Positions 42,522-51,498 of a stretch of DNA of 64,000 nt are shown piece after piece. The notes beneath the pieces are model-generated. The model searched no databases. It saw only the letters and a program-made list of their open reading frames with translations, and had not been told where the DNA came from. The position numbers and the translations under genes were made by a program. This stretch comes from Runella aurantiaca. GTDB lineage: Bacteria > Bacteroidota > Bacteroidia > Cytophagales > Spirosomataceae. The stretch covers positions 170,038 through 234,037 of the forward strand of contig NZ_QPIW01000010.1 in NCBI RefSeq assembly GCF_003339505.1, read 5' to 3'. Position 1 is the first letter of the stretch. Each line of letters begins with the position of its first letter.

Positions 42522-43943
42522 TCAAACTTTCGCTTTTGTAGTACCGCCTTTGGTCATCGAAATATCGACGGGCGCGTTGTTTTTCCACGAGCCGCCCGTA
42601 AAGTCGGGTACATCAATGGAATTAGAACGATGAGCCACCGACCAGCCACTCAGCGGCGCAATACAACTCCACAAAGCCGCATCGTAGACATCTTGGTCGA
42701 GTGGGAGGCCGTTGCGAAGGCAGTCAATTGTGCGCCAGTCCATCAGAAAATCCATGCCGCCGTGCCCGCCGACGTTTTTGGCGATTTCGCCCATTTTTTT
42801 CACAATCGGCGGCAGGTATTTTTGCTCCAAAGTTTTGTATTCTTCGGCGCTCATCCATTCATGCCCCGTGGAATACCGGGCAGGTTCGGGGTATTTCAAA
42901 CCCACTGCTTTGGTACCACTCACCAACTGAATCCGCGAATAGGGCCTTGGCGACGACACATCATACTGAACCATAATGGTTTTGCCTTTATTAGTCTTGA
43001 TGGTCGTGGTGCTCATGTTGCCATTAAACTGCTTATCCACGTAAGGTTTGTAAAAATCATCCTTGGCGGCGAGCTCTTTGGCTAAATTTCCCAATACAAA
43101 ATCACTGCTCGACATCGACGTCAGGTACTCCATTTTATCCCCGCGATTGATGTTCATCACTTGGCAAATCGGCCCCAGCCCGTGCGTTGGGTACAGGTTT
43201 CCTTTGCGTTGATACATTTCGTGAAGTTCCCACAATTGATAGAAATGCGTTTTTGAGAACATGTATTCCTGCAAATTGTGGATATAGGCGGCCTCGCCGT
43301 GGACAATCTCTCCAAAAAAACCGTTACGGGCCAAATTGAGCGTGAGCAATTCCGAAAAATCGTAGCAGCAGTTTTCGACCATCATGCAGTGCTTCTTGGT
43401 CCGCTCGGATGTTTCGACCAGCTGCCAGGCTTCTTCAATGGTTTTGGCGGCGGGAACTTCCACGCATACGTGCTTGCCGTGCTCCATCGAAAATACCGCC
43501 ATTGGGGTATGAAACGCCCAAGGCGTAAGTATGTAAATCAGGTCAAGGTCGGTGCGCTCAGCCAATTTTCTCCAGATTTCGGGACTGCCTATGTAGGTTT
43601 CGGGACGATGCCCAGAGGCTTCCACCAACTTTTTAGCGACATTGACTTTTTCCGCGCGAAGGTCGCACAAGGCTTTGATTTCTACGCCTTCGATTTTGTT
43701 CATCCGCTCCACGGCTCCCATGCCGCGATTGCCCAAACCGATGAATCCGATGCGCACTTTGTCGAGTTTGGGAGCGGCATAGCCACTCATGTTGAATTTT
43801 TGGACGCGGGTATGATTGGCTTGTTCGTAAACTTGCGCCATTTCTTCGGGGGTATTGGCGTAAGCGGCAAAGGGATTGGAAGCAAGAAGCCCTAAACCTG
43901 TTGCGCTTGCCGTTTTTAAGAAATTTCTGCGGTTGTTTTCCAT
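42522..43943 (-). CDS. Tat-exported Gfo/Idh/MocA-fold GH109-like enzyme (alpha-N-acetylgalactosaminidase-like)
   Basis: The 473-residue protein starts with a twin-arginine signal (ENNRRNFLKTASATGLG). A Rossmann domain follows (RIGFIGLGNRGMGAVERM). Several blocks match what I recall of the GH109 family: TPWAFHTPMA, EVPAAKTIEEAWQLVETSE, GNLYPTHGLGPI, SSPRPYSRIQ, VGGHGGMDFLMDW and VYDAALWSCIAPLS...SNSIDVPDFTGGSW. GH109 enzymes use tightly bound NAD to cleave alpha-GalNAc bonds by an oxidation-elimination route. Being Tat-exported it would act in the periplasm on glycans brought in by the SusC/SusD pair. It is last in a run of - strand genes, 222 nt after its neighbour. Specificity for GalNAc is inferred from family only. 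Confidence 0.85.
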   Translation of the reverse strand: MENNRRNFLKTASATGLGLLASNPFAAYANTPEEMAQVYEQANHTRVQKFNMSGYAAPKLDKVRIGFIGLGNRGMGAVERMNKIEGVEIKALCDLRAEKVNVAKKLVEASGHRPETYIGSPEIWRKLAERTDLDLIYILTPWAFHTPMAVFSMEHGKHVCVEVPAAKTIEEAWQLVETSERTKKHCMMVENCCYDFSELLTLNLARNGFFGEIVHGEAAYIHNLQEYMFSKTHFYQLWELHEMYQRKGNLYPTHGLGPICQVMNINRGDKMEYLTSMSSSDFVLGNLAKELAAKDDFYKPYVDKQFNGNMSTTTIKTNKGKTIMVQYDVSSPRPYSRIQLVSGTKAVGLKYPEPARYSTGHEWMSAEEYKTLEQKYLPPIVKKMGEIAKNVGGHGGMDFLMDWRTIDCLRNGLPLDQDVYDAALWSCIAPLSGWSVAHRSNSIDVPDFTGGSWKNNAPVDISMTKGGTTKAKV

Positions 43944-44010
43944 GTTTTGGGTAGCCTTTTCAAGTTTTGGCGTTTAGAAATAGTGGTTTCGCTCTAGGCC
44001 GCTGGGCCCC

Positions 44011-44086
44011 GCCTTCTCCTTCAACGCTCTGTAATTTCGGGCGCGTTGCGCTTTATCCGAAATTACAAGGCGTTTCACGAGAAGGC
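44011..44086. repeat. Imperfect palindromic element (MITE/REP-like)
   Basis: Nested inverted repeats: GCCTTCTC (44011-44018) with GAGAAGGC (44079-44086), CAACGC with GCGTTT, and a perfect TGTAATTTCGG (44030-44040) with CCGAAATTACA (44057-44067). The whole 76 bases can fold into a single long stem. Gene-free, between two - strand genes, in a 222-base gap that shows nothing else. Confidence 0.7.
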
Positions 44087-44165
44087 TAGAAAACTAAAAA
44101 ATCAGAGATTTTGGGTTGATTATTATTCTTTTTTGCATTTTTGCCTACTTACTCAACCCTTTATC

Positions 44166-45239
44166 TCAAAAAATACAATCTCCGAGAAAAGCAGGTTGGT
44201 AGCCTTTTTGGGTGGCCCATTGGACGCAGGTTAGGATGCGGTTGCGAAAATCGGGTTGATAGGCTTCGTAAAACGGATAGAAATATTGCTCGTGCACCAA
44301 AAAATCAACGTACGGGGGCAAGCCTGACGGCAGATTGGCGTAATTGTCGAGGTGCGGTACAATGTCGGGCAGCTCTTTTTTATCAATGACAATGCTGCTG
44401 CGGATAAACGTAATTCCTTCCTGTGTATCGTGCCATACAAAGCGTTTTTTCAATTGACGGCGCTGCTCCACAGTCAAATAGTAAGACACCGCGAACAGAC
44501 CATCATCTACGTTAAAATAACCCAATTGCCCCACATAACCCGCATCACGAAGCGCCCGTGAACCTTCGACGGTGGCTTCGCCCCAATGCAGCGTAGTGAC
44601 AGGCCCCATTACGGCCTCCCCCGCAAAGCGCCGAATCTCGTTTTTGACCAATTCGCAGTCTTCCGCCACTTGTTGATAGCCCGCCGTTCGGTACGGCATA
44701 TCGGGAAACTCACCGCGTGCGTGAAAGCTCAAACGAAGCCAATCAGCATTGGAGGTCCATTCAGATTTATATTTATCAGTTAGTTGCGACAGGTTAAAAC
44801 CATCCGTTTCGTAAAAAAGATTCAGGTGGATTTTGGTACCATAGGCGTCGTGAACCTGCTTCAAAAACCCTAAATATTCATTCTCAAAAATAGAATTATA
44901 ATGAGCTGAATTTTGGTGAATATCGCGCAAAAACCAAATATTATCATCAATCGAAAGGCGGTAGTGACCTGCGAAATTGGGTAACCAAAAAACCGTTATT
45001 TGTTGGCTTTCGCCCGTGGTTCTGTTTTGAACTTCTACCGAATTCTTGTATTCAGTAAGGACGATTTGTGCTTCAAAAACACCTTCTCGTTCTCTTGCTT
45101 GTACGCCGTTAATCACAATCAAATGCTTCAATGGCGCTTTGACCGTTACAATGGTTTGCAAGGCTCCCTTTATCACCAAACCATCATACGAATGGAGCAT
45201 ATCGCCGTTGATGGGACTGATAAATTCTATGTTGTTCAT
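44166..45239 (-). CDS. Unknown protein, polysaccharide-deacetylase-like fold suspected
   Basis: The 357-residue product has no signal peptide. The first ~85 residues look like an Ig-like or cadherin-like beta domain (FISPINGDMLHSYDGLVIKG, PLKHLIVINGVQARER). The rest has features seen in polysaccharide-deacetylase-type barrels: RLSIDDNIWFLRDI with paired Asp, LRLSFHARGEFPDMPY with His, and TLHWGEATVEGSRAL with His. I cannot confirm the family. The start lies only 3 nt after the GH20 stop, so the two are surely one operon, and a carbohydrate role is a reasonable guess. Domain placement is uncertain. Confidence 0.75.
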   Translation of the reverse strand: MNNIEFISPINGDMLHSYDGLVIKGALQTIVTVKAPLKHLIVINGVQAREREGVFEAQIVLTEYKNSVEVQNRTTGESQQITVFWLPNFAGHYRLSIDDNIWFLRDIHQNSAHYNSIFENEYLGFLKQVHDAYGTKIHLNLFYETDGFNLSQLTDKYKSEWTSNADWLRLSFHARGEFPDMPYRTAGYQQVAEDCELVKNEIRRFAGEAVMGPVTTLHWGEATVEGSRALRDAGYVGQLGYFNVDDGLFAVSYYLTVEQRRQLKKRFVWHDTQEGITFIRSSIVIDKKELPDIVPHLDNYANLPSGLPPYVDFLVHEQYFYPFYEAYQPDFRNRILTCVQWATQKGYQPAFLGDCIF

Positions 45240-45242
45240 TTC

Positions 45243-47312
45243 CTAAAAATCGGGTTTAAACATTGCTTCAAATGACTGCACAGGCTCTTCTTTTTTTCGT
45301 TGAATCTGGAAATCAACGACTTTGAGGTGCAGTTTTCGCCAAAGACTATATTCCACATCAAACCGCCCCAAAATAGAGTTGAGTCGATAGGGCATGTATT
45401 CCGAAAGCCACGTTTGAGTGTAAATTTGTTTCAACTCGCCCGTTTCGTCCATCGCATCCACCAATAAACTGTGACAGGGATACGTCAAATCATAAATGAC
45501 GTAATCTTCCTTCTTTTTGACGAGCATGGCATAATTCCAGCGGTCCACGATGGCTTTGGCCCAGATAAATCGCGTGGCCGAATAATTAATGAGCCGTGCC
45601 GACACCAGCAATGAATTGATAAAAGTACTGTCTGATTTAGAGGCTTTTTTCAGAGCATCTATCAAATTGGCCTGCGCCTCTTCGCTGTATTTTCTAACTT
45701 CCCTCAACTCTGCCGCGTGTGCTTCGGTATTGGCCAGATAATAGGCTGAAAAGGGATTCGACCATGCTTCTACTAACGTGCCGCGCGGCATACTTTGGGT
45801 ATTTTTGCCCAAGCATTTCTTCAAATATTCGACCGAGGTAGCGATATTGTCAAAGGCATCGCCCATTTCTTTGGCAGCATTGGGGTACATCACCGACGCG
45901 TAGTTTCGGGCAAATACCTTTTTATCAGGAGATTTTCCCTGCCAGGCAGAAATGCAGCCATAGGCCATAAACATCCACGACGAGCGCACAAACGGCTCCA
46001 CAGAATCTGTCCAAACAGAGGTGATAAAGCCCAGCGTCTGATGCCGCATTCCGGCTCGCAAACACAGATCAATGTTGTCGTACGTATACTCAGCTTCGGG
46101 ATAAATATGTCCCCAACCCGAAACGGCCGGTTGAATAAAAAATGGCTTCTTTTCTTTCAAAACGGGATTCAAATAATGGTACGTAGCCGCCGAATCGGGC
46201 GAATATTGCCAAATGACAGGAATGACCTCGGCGGGGAATTTCTTCATGATTTCGGGATAAAACGAGTTCATGTCCGTCCACGCCATGAGGGTTTTGCCGT
46301 ATTGCTTCAACTCATCGCTCACAAAGGTCAGTTGCTGAATAAACAGCGCTTCGGGATTCAAGGACATTTCTCCCGTACTGTTCAGACGCTTGGTTTCCCA
46401 GGTTTCATCAAAACCCACGTGAATAAAAGGACTTTTAAACAGCGTGGTATATTGTTTTATCCAGTTTTTGAGCAACGTCTGTACACCGGCATTGCGCGGG
46501 TCAAGCTCGTGTCCGTAGCGCCCAATGGCCAGTGAAGCGTATTTTTCGTTTCGAATCAGTTCGTGCAAATGCCCGTAAAAATTCACAAACGGGATCACGT
46601 CGATGTGCCGCTCACGGGCATAGGCTATGATGCTTTTGATTTGGTCTTGGGTGTAGCTTGCCTTGTAATTGAGGGTGGAATAGCCGTCAAGCTCAATGCT
46701 GACTTCGTTGTAGAAATAATATTGGTTGGTTTTCCAACGTGCCAAAAAGTCAATCTGTTTTTTGATCTCTTCTATAGTCAACAAACCACCGTGCGCAAAA
46801 TCCATCATCACCCCCCGAAAAGCCAACTGAGGTTGGTCTTGAATCGTCACAAACGGCAACGCTGCTTTGGCTCCCGAACCCTGAATCAACTGTCGAATCG
46901 TTTGAACGGCGTAATACAAACCCGTTGAGGTCTGAGCGTTGATTTCCACCCCTTTGGCATTCACAGAAAGTGAGTACTGTTCCCGTGTGCTTCCGGGCTG
47001 TGCTTCGTTGGTTTCGGGCAATTCCCGTCCCGGTGTTTTGACGGTAAAACGAATGTTCGCCGTATTGGCAGCATTGGCCATTTTAAGCGACTTTCCACTC
47101 CGCTCGCGAATCGTTTGTTTGAGTTCGTTCAGGGCAAAAACAAGGTCTTTAGAAGCCGTCGGCGCTACATAAAGCGAGAGATTTTGCAGCAACAGTTCCC
47201 CTTGTCCGTACTGAATGGAAGTCGGTTCGGGGTATAAAATGGGGCGATTTTGGGCAAAAATCCCTGCAAACGCCCAAAAACAGGTACAAAAAACAATCAA
47301 AAGGGATTTCAT
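45243..47312 (-). CDS. Secreted GH20 beta-N-acetylhexosaminidase-like glycosidase
   Basis: The 689-residue protein has a signal peptide (MKSLLIVFCTCFWAFAGIFAQ), a GH20b-type N-terminal alpha/beta domain (25-160; EQYSLSVNAKGVEINAQTSTGLYYAVQTIRQL) and a GH20 barrel beginning RGVMMDFAHGG. The catalytic pair is Asp302-Glu303 in FIHVGFDETWE. GH20 enzymes remove beta-linked GlcNAc or GalNAc by substrate-assisted catalysis. The last ~220 residues (from EAWSNPFSAYYLANTEAHAAELREVRKY) are helical and belong to no family I recognise. The common Trp-rich end of the GH20 site is not obvious, so specificity may differ from the usual hexosaminidases. Confidence 0.88.
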   Translation of the reverse strand: MKSLLIVFCTCFWAFAGIFAQNRPILYPEPTSIQYGQGELLLQNLSLYVAPTASKDLVFALNELKQTIRERSGKSLKMANAANTANIRFTVKTPGRELPETNEAQPGSTREQYSLSVNAKGVEINAQTSTGLYYAVQTIRQLIQGSGAKAALPFVTIQDQPQLAFRGVMMDFAHGGLLTIEEIKKQIDFLARWKTNQYYFYNEVSIELDGYSTLNYKASYTQDQIKSIIAYARERHIDVIPFVNFYGHLHELIRNEKYASLAIGRYGHELDPRNAGVQTLLKNWIKQYTTLFKSPFIHVGFDETWETKRLNSTGEMSLNPEALFIQQLTFVSDELKQYGKTLMAWTDMNSFYPEIMKKFPAEVIPVIWQYSPDSAATYHYLNPVLKEKKPFFIQPAVSGWGHIYPEAEYTYDNIDLCLRAGMRHQTLGFITSVWTDSVEPFVRSSWMFMAYGCISAWQGKSPDKKVFARNYASVMYPNAAKEMGDAFDNIATSVEYLKKCLGKNTQSMPRGTLVEAWSNPFSAYYLANTEAHAAELREVRKYSEEAQANLIDALKKASKSDSTFINSLLVSARLINYSATRFIWAKAIVDRWNYAMLVKKKEDYVIYDLTYPCHSLLVDAMDETGELKQIYTQTWLSEYMPYRLNSILGRFDVEYSLWRKLHLKVVDFQIQRKKEEPVQSFEAMFKPDF

Positions 47313-47333
47313 AAATAAAAAATTAATGGTTTA

Positions 47334-47450
47334 GTGCAGTAATGTGCCGGCGGATACTCCTATCCGCCAAATAAGGTTTCTCAAAACCTTGTGAACAAAG
47401 TTCTCAGGTGATGAGGAAATCCACCGGCGGTTTTGAGAAACCGCCTGCAC
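47334..47450. repeat. Palindromic intergenic element with two nested perfect arms
   Basis: GTGCAG (47334-47339) with CTGCAC (47445-47450), and GGTTTCTCAAAACC (47375-47388) with GGTTTTGAGAAACC (47429-47442), both perfect; GGCGGAT occurs inside as a short hairpin with ATCCGCC. It fills most of the gap between the SDR gene and the GH20 gene. Confidence 0.7.
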
Positions 47451-47469
47451 TTTGGTGACTTCAATTTGT

Positions 47470-48213
47470 CTAATACGTCGCTCTTCCTCCCGACAAATCA
47501 AAGGTGAAGCCAGTGGTAAAGCTATTTTTGGATGATACGATGTAAGCCACCAAGTTGGCAGCTTCGTCGAGCGTGCCGCAACGTTTCATCGGAATTTTAT
47601 CGGTCATGTATTTTACTTGTACTTCGGGCATAGCATCGACCAAGGGCGTTTGAATCACAGCCGGGGCCAAGGCATTGACCGTGATGCCGTATTCCGCATA
47701 TTCTTTGCCCTGTACTTTGGTCAGCCCAATCACTGCCGCTTTGGAAGCCGAATAGGCCAACATGCCTGCATTCCCTTCCTTACCCGCAATCGACGCAATG
47801 TGCAGGATACGTCCGTATTTCTGCGCCATCATGGAAGGCAAAACAGCTTTTGAAGTATAAAAACAACTCATAAAGTTGACTTCAAACACTTTATGCAAAT
47901 TCTCGCTGCTCACTTCGTGGCTTTTGAGGTTAGTGATACCCGTGATTCCCACGCAGTTGACGAGAATATCCACTTTGCCAAAATGCTCCAACGCCTGTTG
48001 AATTACTTCCTGCACCCGTGCTTCATCGGTGATGTCAATGCCGATAAGCAACGCTCGGTCGCCGTAGCTTTCAAACTCCTGTTGCAACCCTTTTTCGTTA
48101 AAATCAAGTAGGGCAACATTGGCACCTTCGGCAAGGAGTTTATGGGCTACCACCAGTCCAATTCCTGAGGCCGCACCCGTTATCAACGCCACCTGTCTGC
48201 TAAATTCGTTCAT
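47470..48213 (-). CDS. Short-chain dehydrogenase/reductase
   Basis: The 247-residue enzyme has the classical SDR layout: NAD(P)-binding TGAASGIG (12-19), acidic LLDFNEKG after the second strand (favouring NAD), NCVGITG, and the active site Ser141, Tyr154 and Lys158 (HIASIAGK...AYSASKAAV). It ends GFTFDLSGGRATY. Relatives include FabG-like reductases and sugar or sugar-acid dehydrogenases such as 2-keto-3-deoxy-type and L-fucose/L-rhamnose dehydrogenases. The surrounding enolase- and DapA-family genes make the sugar-acid role the better guess. Confidence 0.92.
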   Translation of the reverse strand: MNEFSRQVALITGAASGIGLVVAHKLLAEGANVALLDFNEKGLQQEFESYGDRALLIGIDITDEARVQEVIQQALEHFGKVDILVNCVGITGITNLKSHEVSSENLHKVFEVNFMSCFYTSKAVLPSMMAQKYGRILHIASIAGKEGNAGMLAYSASKAAVIGLTKVQGKEYAEYGITVNALAPAVIQTPLVDAMPEVQVKYMTDKIPMKRCGTLDEAANLVAYIVSSKNSFTTGFTFDLSGGRATY

Positions 48214-48242
48214 GTTTTATATCTGATTAAAATTGGGGTCAC

Positions 48243-48439
48243 AGAGTTACTCAAAGTGTACTTTGTGTAACTCTCAGTGAGAGCATTTGACCGATTTATT
48301 TAGGAATATAGAGTATTTGACAGTATTGTCAAAATGGAACGCGGATGACACGAATCCCTTTGGGAACACGGATTTTCTCGGATAAAATCTTATAATCCGT
48401 GTCCCCGAACGCTTTAGGGATCCGTAAAATCCGTGTTCC
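48243..48439. repeat. Two inverted-repeat elements in the SDR-DapA gap
   Basis: First, AGAGTTAC (48243-48250) and GTAACTCT (48267-48274) with AAAGT/ACTTT inside. Second, GGAACACGGATTTT (48363-48376) and AAAATCCGTGTTCC (48426-48439), a perfect 14-bp pair enclosing a further ATCCGTGTCCC-type arm. The 261-base gap has no gene. The first hairpin may act as a terminator for the DapA-like gene's operon. Confidence 0.65.
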
Positions 48440-48474
48440 AATGCTTACACCACATTCTTAAAATTCAAATTCAT

Positions 48475-49428
48475 TTATACCGCCACTGCCACCGCAGGAC
48501 GAATGGCGTAGGTTTCGTCATTGAGTACGTCAATCACACGTTGATTTAATTCACGAATGTAGCTGATACTCGACGCGTCGGGAATATAAGCGGCTTTACG
48601 GGCAATGCTGTTGCTCAATACGCCGCGAGCGATGAGTAATTCTTTTTCGGCATAATGGAACAGTTCCATGTTTTGCAGCGAGAAAAATATCTGAGGCATC
48701 ACTTTTTCAAACAAATCAAACGCCTTTCCATCTTCACCGCTGCGACGCAAGTCAAACACGCGTTGAAGAATATCAGAAACCGCCAACCCCGGCATCACGC
48801 CTCTGATACCGATGGGCACCAACTCCAGCATGTACAGACCACCCCATCCCTCAAACAAGCCGACTTTTCCTTTAGTGGCTTTAATAATGCTTTCAAATTT
48901 GGGGGCACAAAGCGGTTCTTCGAGTTTCAGGTATTTGAAATTAGGATTTTCATCCATCAATTCTTTGATAAACTCCACGCTGATAGATGAACCGCCGGGG
49001 TTGAAATCCTGAATCAAAACGGGGGTATTGGGAATGGATTGCAGGAATTCTGATAAGTATTGTTTCAACGAACTTTCGGGCAAACTGAAAATGCGCGGCA
49101 CCGCCAACGACACCACATCAGCGCCCGCTTTCACGTTGGCCTGCGCCAATTTTATGGCCACTTTCAGAGATGGATGGTTGGACTGCGCCACAATTTTGAG
49201 GCGTCCTGCGGCGTGCTCAACCGCTACACGTACGACTTGAAGTTTTTCGTCGTCGGTCAATTTGTAAAACTCGCTTGCGTAAGCAGGAAGGCAAACGGCT
49301 TTGATACCGCCCGCTATGGCGAAATCAATCAAACTGCGGAGGGCCTCTTCGTCGATTTCCTCGTTTTCGGTAAAGGGTGTGGGAATAATCGGAACAACGC
49401 CGAAAAGTTCGTTTGTTAGCTCTGACAT
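48475..49428 (-). CDS. DapA-family class I aldolase or lyase
   Basis: ATG 49428 gives 317 residues (MSELTNELFGVVPIIPTPF); upstream in-frame codons add an unlikely hydrophobic leader. TIM barrel of the dihydrodipicolinate synthase/N-acetylneuraminate lyase family with the Schiff-base lysine at Lys168 (FKYLKLEEP). The YNxP element with the catalytic Tyr is replaced by IQDFNPGG (139-146), so true DapA or NanA chemistry is doubtful. Family members cleave or dehydrate 2-keto-3-deoxy sugar acids, 2-keto acids and related compounds. It lies 4 nt after the transporter gene in the central operon with enolase-superfamily, RidA and dehydrogenase genes. Confidence 0.92.
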   Translation of the reverse strand: MSELTNELFGVVPIIPTPFTENEEIDEEALRSLIDFAIAGGIKAVCLPAYASEFYKLTDDEKLQVVRVAVEHAAGRLKIVAQSNHPSLKVAIKLAQANVKAGADVVSLAVPRIFSLPESSLKQYLSEFLQSIPNTPVLIQDFNPGGSSISVEFIKELMDENPNFKYLKLEEPLCAPKFESIIKATKGKVGLFEGWGGLYMLELVPIGIRGVMPGLAVSDILQRVFDLRRSGEDGKAFDLFEKVMPQIFFSLQNMELFHYAEKELLIARGVLSNSIARKAAYIPDASSISYIRELNQRVIDVLNDETYAIRPAVAVAV

Positions 49429-49432
49429 AACT

Positions 49433-50359
49433 TTAGGAATTATTATTAACCAATTTTTTTTGCTGTACTCTACTATCAACAATGGAGAGAATAAGGGTAG
49501 AAACCAGAACCAATACCCCTCCGATAATGGCCTGTGTGTTGAGTTTTTCGCCCAACCAAAGGGCCGCTATGGGCAAGCCCATGAATGTAATCAGGTAATT
49601 TGACAAGGCGACTTGGGTAGCGTCCAAATACTTCAAAGCCCTGAAAAACAGCACCATGGAAAGAAAATTATGGAATACCGTCAACGAAATCATACCTATC
49701 CAAGTATTGGTGGTGAACTCGGGAATTTTGCCAAACATTTCGGGTTCATAATACAGCACCAACGGCGTCAGCAAAATACACATGACCAAATAGGTGTAGA
49801 ACACCATTTCGATTTCGGTGTATTTCTCGGCAATTTTCTTGCAGCCGACGTTGTAATAGGCATTGCCCAAAATGGCCAGAAAAATCAGGATATTTCCCAA
49901 CGCATAGCGTGAACTCAAATCGGCCCCTTTGATGTCGTCGGTGGAGCACAAAGCGACCCCGATGATGGCAATGGCAAAACTCACCCAACGGGCGGCATTC
50001 ATTTTTTCTTTCAAAATGAGGAATGCAAACACGGCAGTAATGACGGGCAAGGTCAGAACCAAAATAGCGGCATTGCTGGCCAAGGAATACTGCGTCCCCC
50101 AGGTCATCAATACTTGCGACGGAAACGCGCCCAACGCCGCCAACTGAACAAAAATCAAAATATCTTTCAGCTTTTTGCCCCCTTTTTTAAAGTCTCGGGC
50201 TACAAACGGAGCCAACAACATGGTGGCCAACAACATGGGTGCCCACACCGTAAAATACGGCCCGACCTGATCCTGCGTCAGCTTGATGCTCGTAAAATGA
50301 AACGCCCACATGAAATTACAGGCAAACAAAATAGACCAGGAAACAACCGATTTTTTCAT
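49433..50359 (-). CDS. EamA/DMT-family inner-membrane transporter
   Basis: The 308-residue protein has ten hydrophobic helices arranged as two EamA repeats (about 8-145 and 160-295): FACNFMWAFHFTSIKLTQDQVGPY at the start of the first, NILIFLAILGNAYYNVGCKKIAEKYTE at the start of the second, and LPIAALWLGEKLNTQAIIGGVLVLVSTLIL at the end. The family moves amino acids, nucleobases, sugars or phosphate esters across the inner membrane. It is inside the catabolic operon (11 nt after the enolase gene, 4 nt before the DapA-like gene), so it probably imports the breakdown product. Confidence 0.92.
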   Translation of the reverse strand: MKKSVVSWSILFACNFMWAFHFTSIKLTQDQVGPYFTVWAPMLLATMLLAPFVARDFKKGGKKLKDILIFVQLAALGAFPSQVLMTWGTQYSLASNAAILVLTLPVITAVFAFLILKEKMNAARWVSFAIAIIGVALCSTDDIKGADLSSRYALGNILIFLAILGNAYYNVGCKKIAEKYTEIEMVFYTYLVMCILLTPLVLYYEPEMFGKIPEFTTNTWIGMISLTVFHNFLSMVLFFRALKYLDATQVALSNYLITFMGLPIAALWLGEKLNTQAIIGGVLVLVSTLILSIVDSRVQQKKLVNNNS

Positions 50360-50370
50360 AGTTTGTGGAT

Positions 50371-51498
50371 TTACTGAGCGTTCATTTCACTTATTTTATA
50401 CTTCTCTAACGCCGCTCTGTCCAACTCAATCCCAAGTCCAGCGCCTTGCGGAACAAGTGCGGAGCCCTTCTCAAATTGAATGGGCTGAACGAGCAAATCA
50501 TCTTCCCGCACCAGCTCCCCGAAAATATCAGAGGGAACAGTACAATTGACGCTTGCGGCCGCGATATGAAGACCCATTGTTTCTGAAATTCCTAAATCCA
50601 CTTCTGACCCACGCCAGCAGGATTTGCCTTCCAAATGCGCGATTTCGGCCAGTAAAACGCAATTGTACGCCGAGCCGTTGAAATTATAACCGTCCACGGC
50701 ATCGGCCCGTACAAAAGCGATCATATCGCGAATGTCTTGGGTATAAGGCAACGAAATATGGCGGTACATCGGAATGCCTAACTTATCACGCAGATACTTG
50801 AACCCTTCCACATCAGCGTGCAAAATAGGATCTTCCAAACCGAGCATAATGTCTTTTTCTACGCCTTCCATCAGTTTTAGGGTCGTGGCAACGTCAGTCC
50901 AGCGTTGGTTGGGGTCGAGCAGGATTTTGATGCCGTCACCGCATTTTTTCCTGATTTCTTCCGTCCACAGCCGTACGGGATCTTCATCGGAGCATTTGAA
51001 TTTGAAGGCTTTATGGCCTTTCTGCATCGCTTCGTAGGCTTTTTGGGCCGCCTCTTCCGGCGTACGGCGGCCCGTCCAACCAAAACAATCAATGCGGTCG
51101 CGGTAAGCGCCGCCGAGCAATTGAGCGACAGGTACATTCAGTAATTTGCCCACCAAGTCCAGCACTGCCGTCTCAAAAGCTTCGTAAATTCGTTGGTCGT
51201 TTACGGGCAACCGCCGCCAGTTTAATTTTAGAATATCTTGTCCGACAAAAGTTTGCATGGCTTCGTAAAGCAACTCTTTTGAAGCGCTGCGGTAGGTTTC
51301 ACCGATGCCGGTCAGGCCGTTTTTCAGCGTAATTTCAAGAATCCATTTGGGTTGGTTGGCAAATTCCGTCCAACGTTCCCCCGTTAAAAATTTCTGCGCA
51401 AACGCCGCATCTTTGTCAATCACCTCCTCAGAATTCAAACTGCCAGGCTTGGCCGGCACGACAACTTCAGTGGCTTTTATGGAGTGGATAATCGTCAT
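50371..51498 (-). CDS. Enolase-superfamily (mandelate racemase / muconate lactonizing type) enzyme
   Basis: The 375-residue protein has the N-terminal capping domain and a barrel with FKFKCSDED (KxK base motif near 165), KILLDPNQRW (first metal Asp), GLEDPIL (Glu) and VRADAVDGYNF, ending with a C-terminal WRGSEVDLGISETMGLHIAAA. The superfamily removes a proton next to a carboxylate; within catabolic operons it is mostly a sugar-acid dehydratase or an amino-acid/dipeptide epimerase. Here the DapA-like and SDR partners favour an acid-sugar dehydratase. It overlaps the preceding dehydrogenase gene by 4 nt (ATGA). Specific substrate not deducible. Confidence 0.92.
   Translation of the reverse strand: MTIIHSIKATEVVVPAKPGSLNSEEVIDKDAAFAQKFLTGERWTEFANQPKWILEITLKNGLTGIGETYRSASKELLYEAMQTFVGQDILKLNWRRLPVNDQRIYEAFETAVLDLVGKLLNVPVAQLLGGAYRDRIDCFGWTGRRTPEEAAQKAYEAMQKGHKAFKFKCSDEDPVRLWTEEIRKKCGDGIKILLDPNQRWTDVATTLKLMEGVEKDIMLGLEDPILHADVEGFKYLRDKLGIPMYRHISLPYTQDIRDMIAFVRADAVDGYNFNGSAYNCVLLAEIAHLEGKSCWRGSEVDLGISETMGLHIAAASVNCTVPSDIFGELVREDDLLVQPIQFEKGSALVPQGAGLGIELDRAALEKYKISEMNAQ

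Noticed and set aside
43278..43895. 205-codon open frame on + opposite the GH109-like gene
   Set aside because: Complement of a recognised gene; Phe/Gly/His-rich translation with no fold signal.
44011..44086. Integron attC site reading of the palindrome
   Set aside because: The ends do not fit the RYYYAAC/GTTRRRY core sites, no integrase or cassette array is nearby.
45795..46535. 246-codon open frame on + inside the GH20 gene
   Set aside because: It runs fully antisense to a gene with clear catalytic motifs, and its translation (basic, His/Arg-rich, no domain) is what the complement of such a gene gives.
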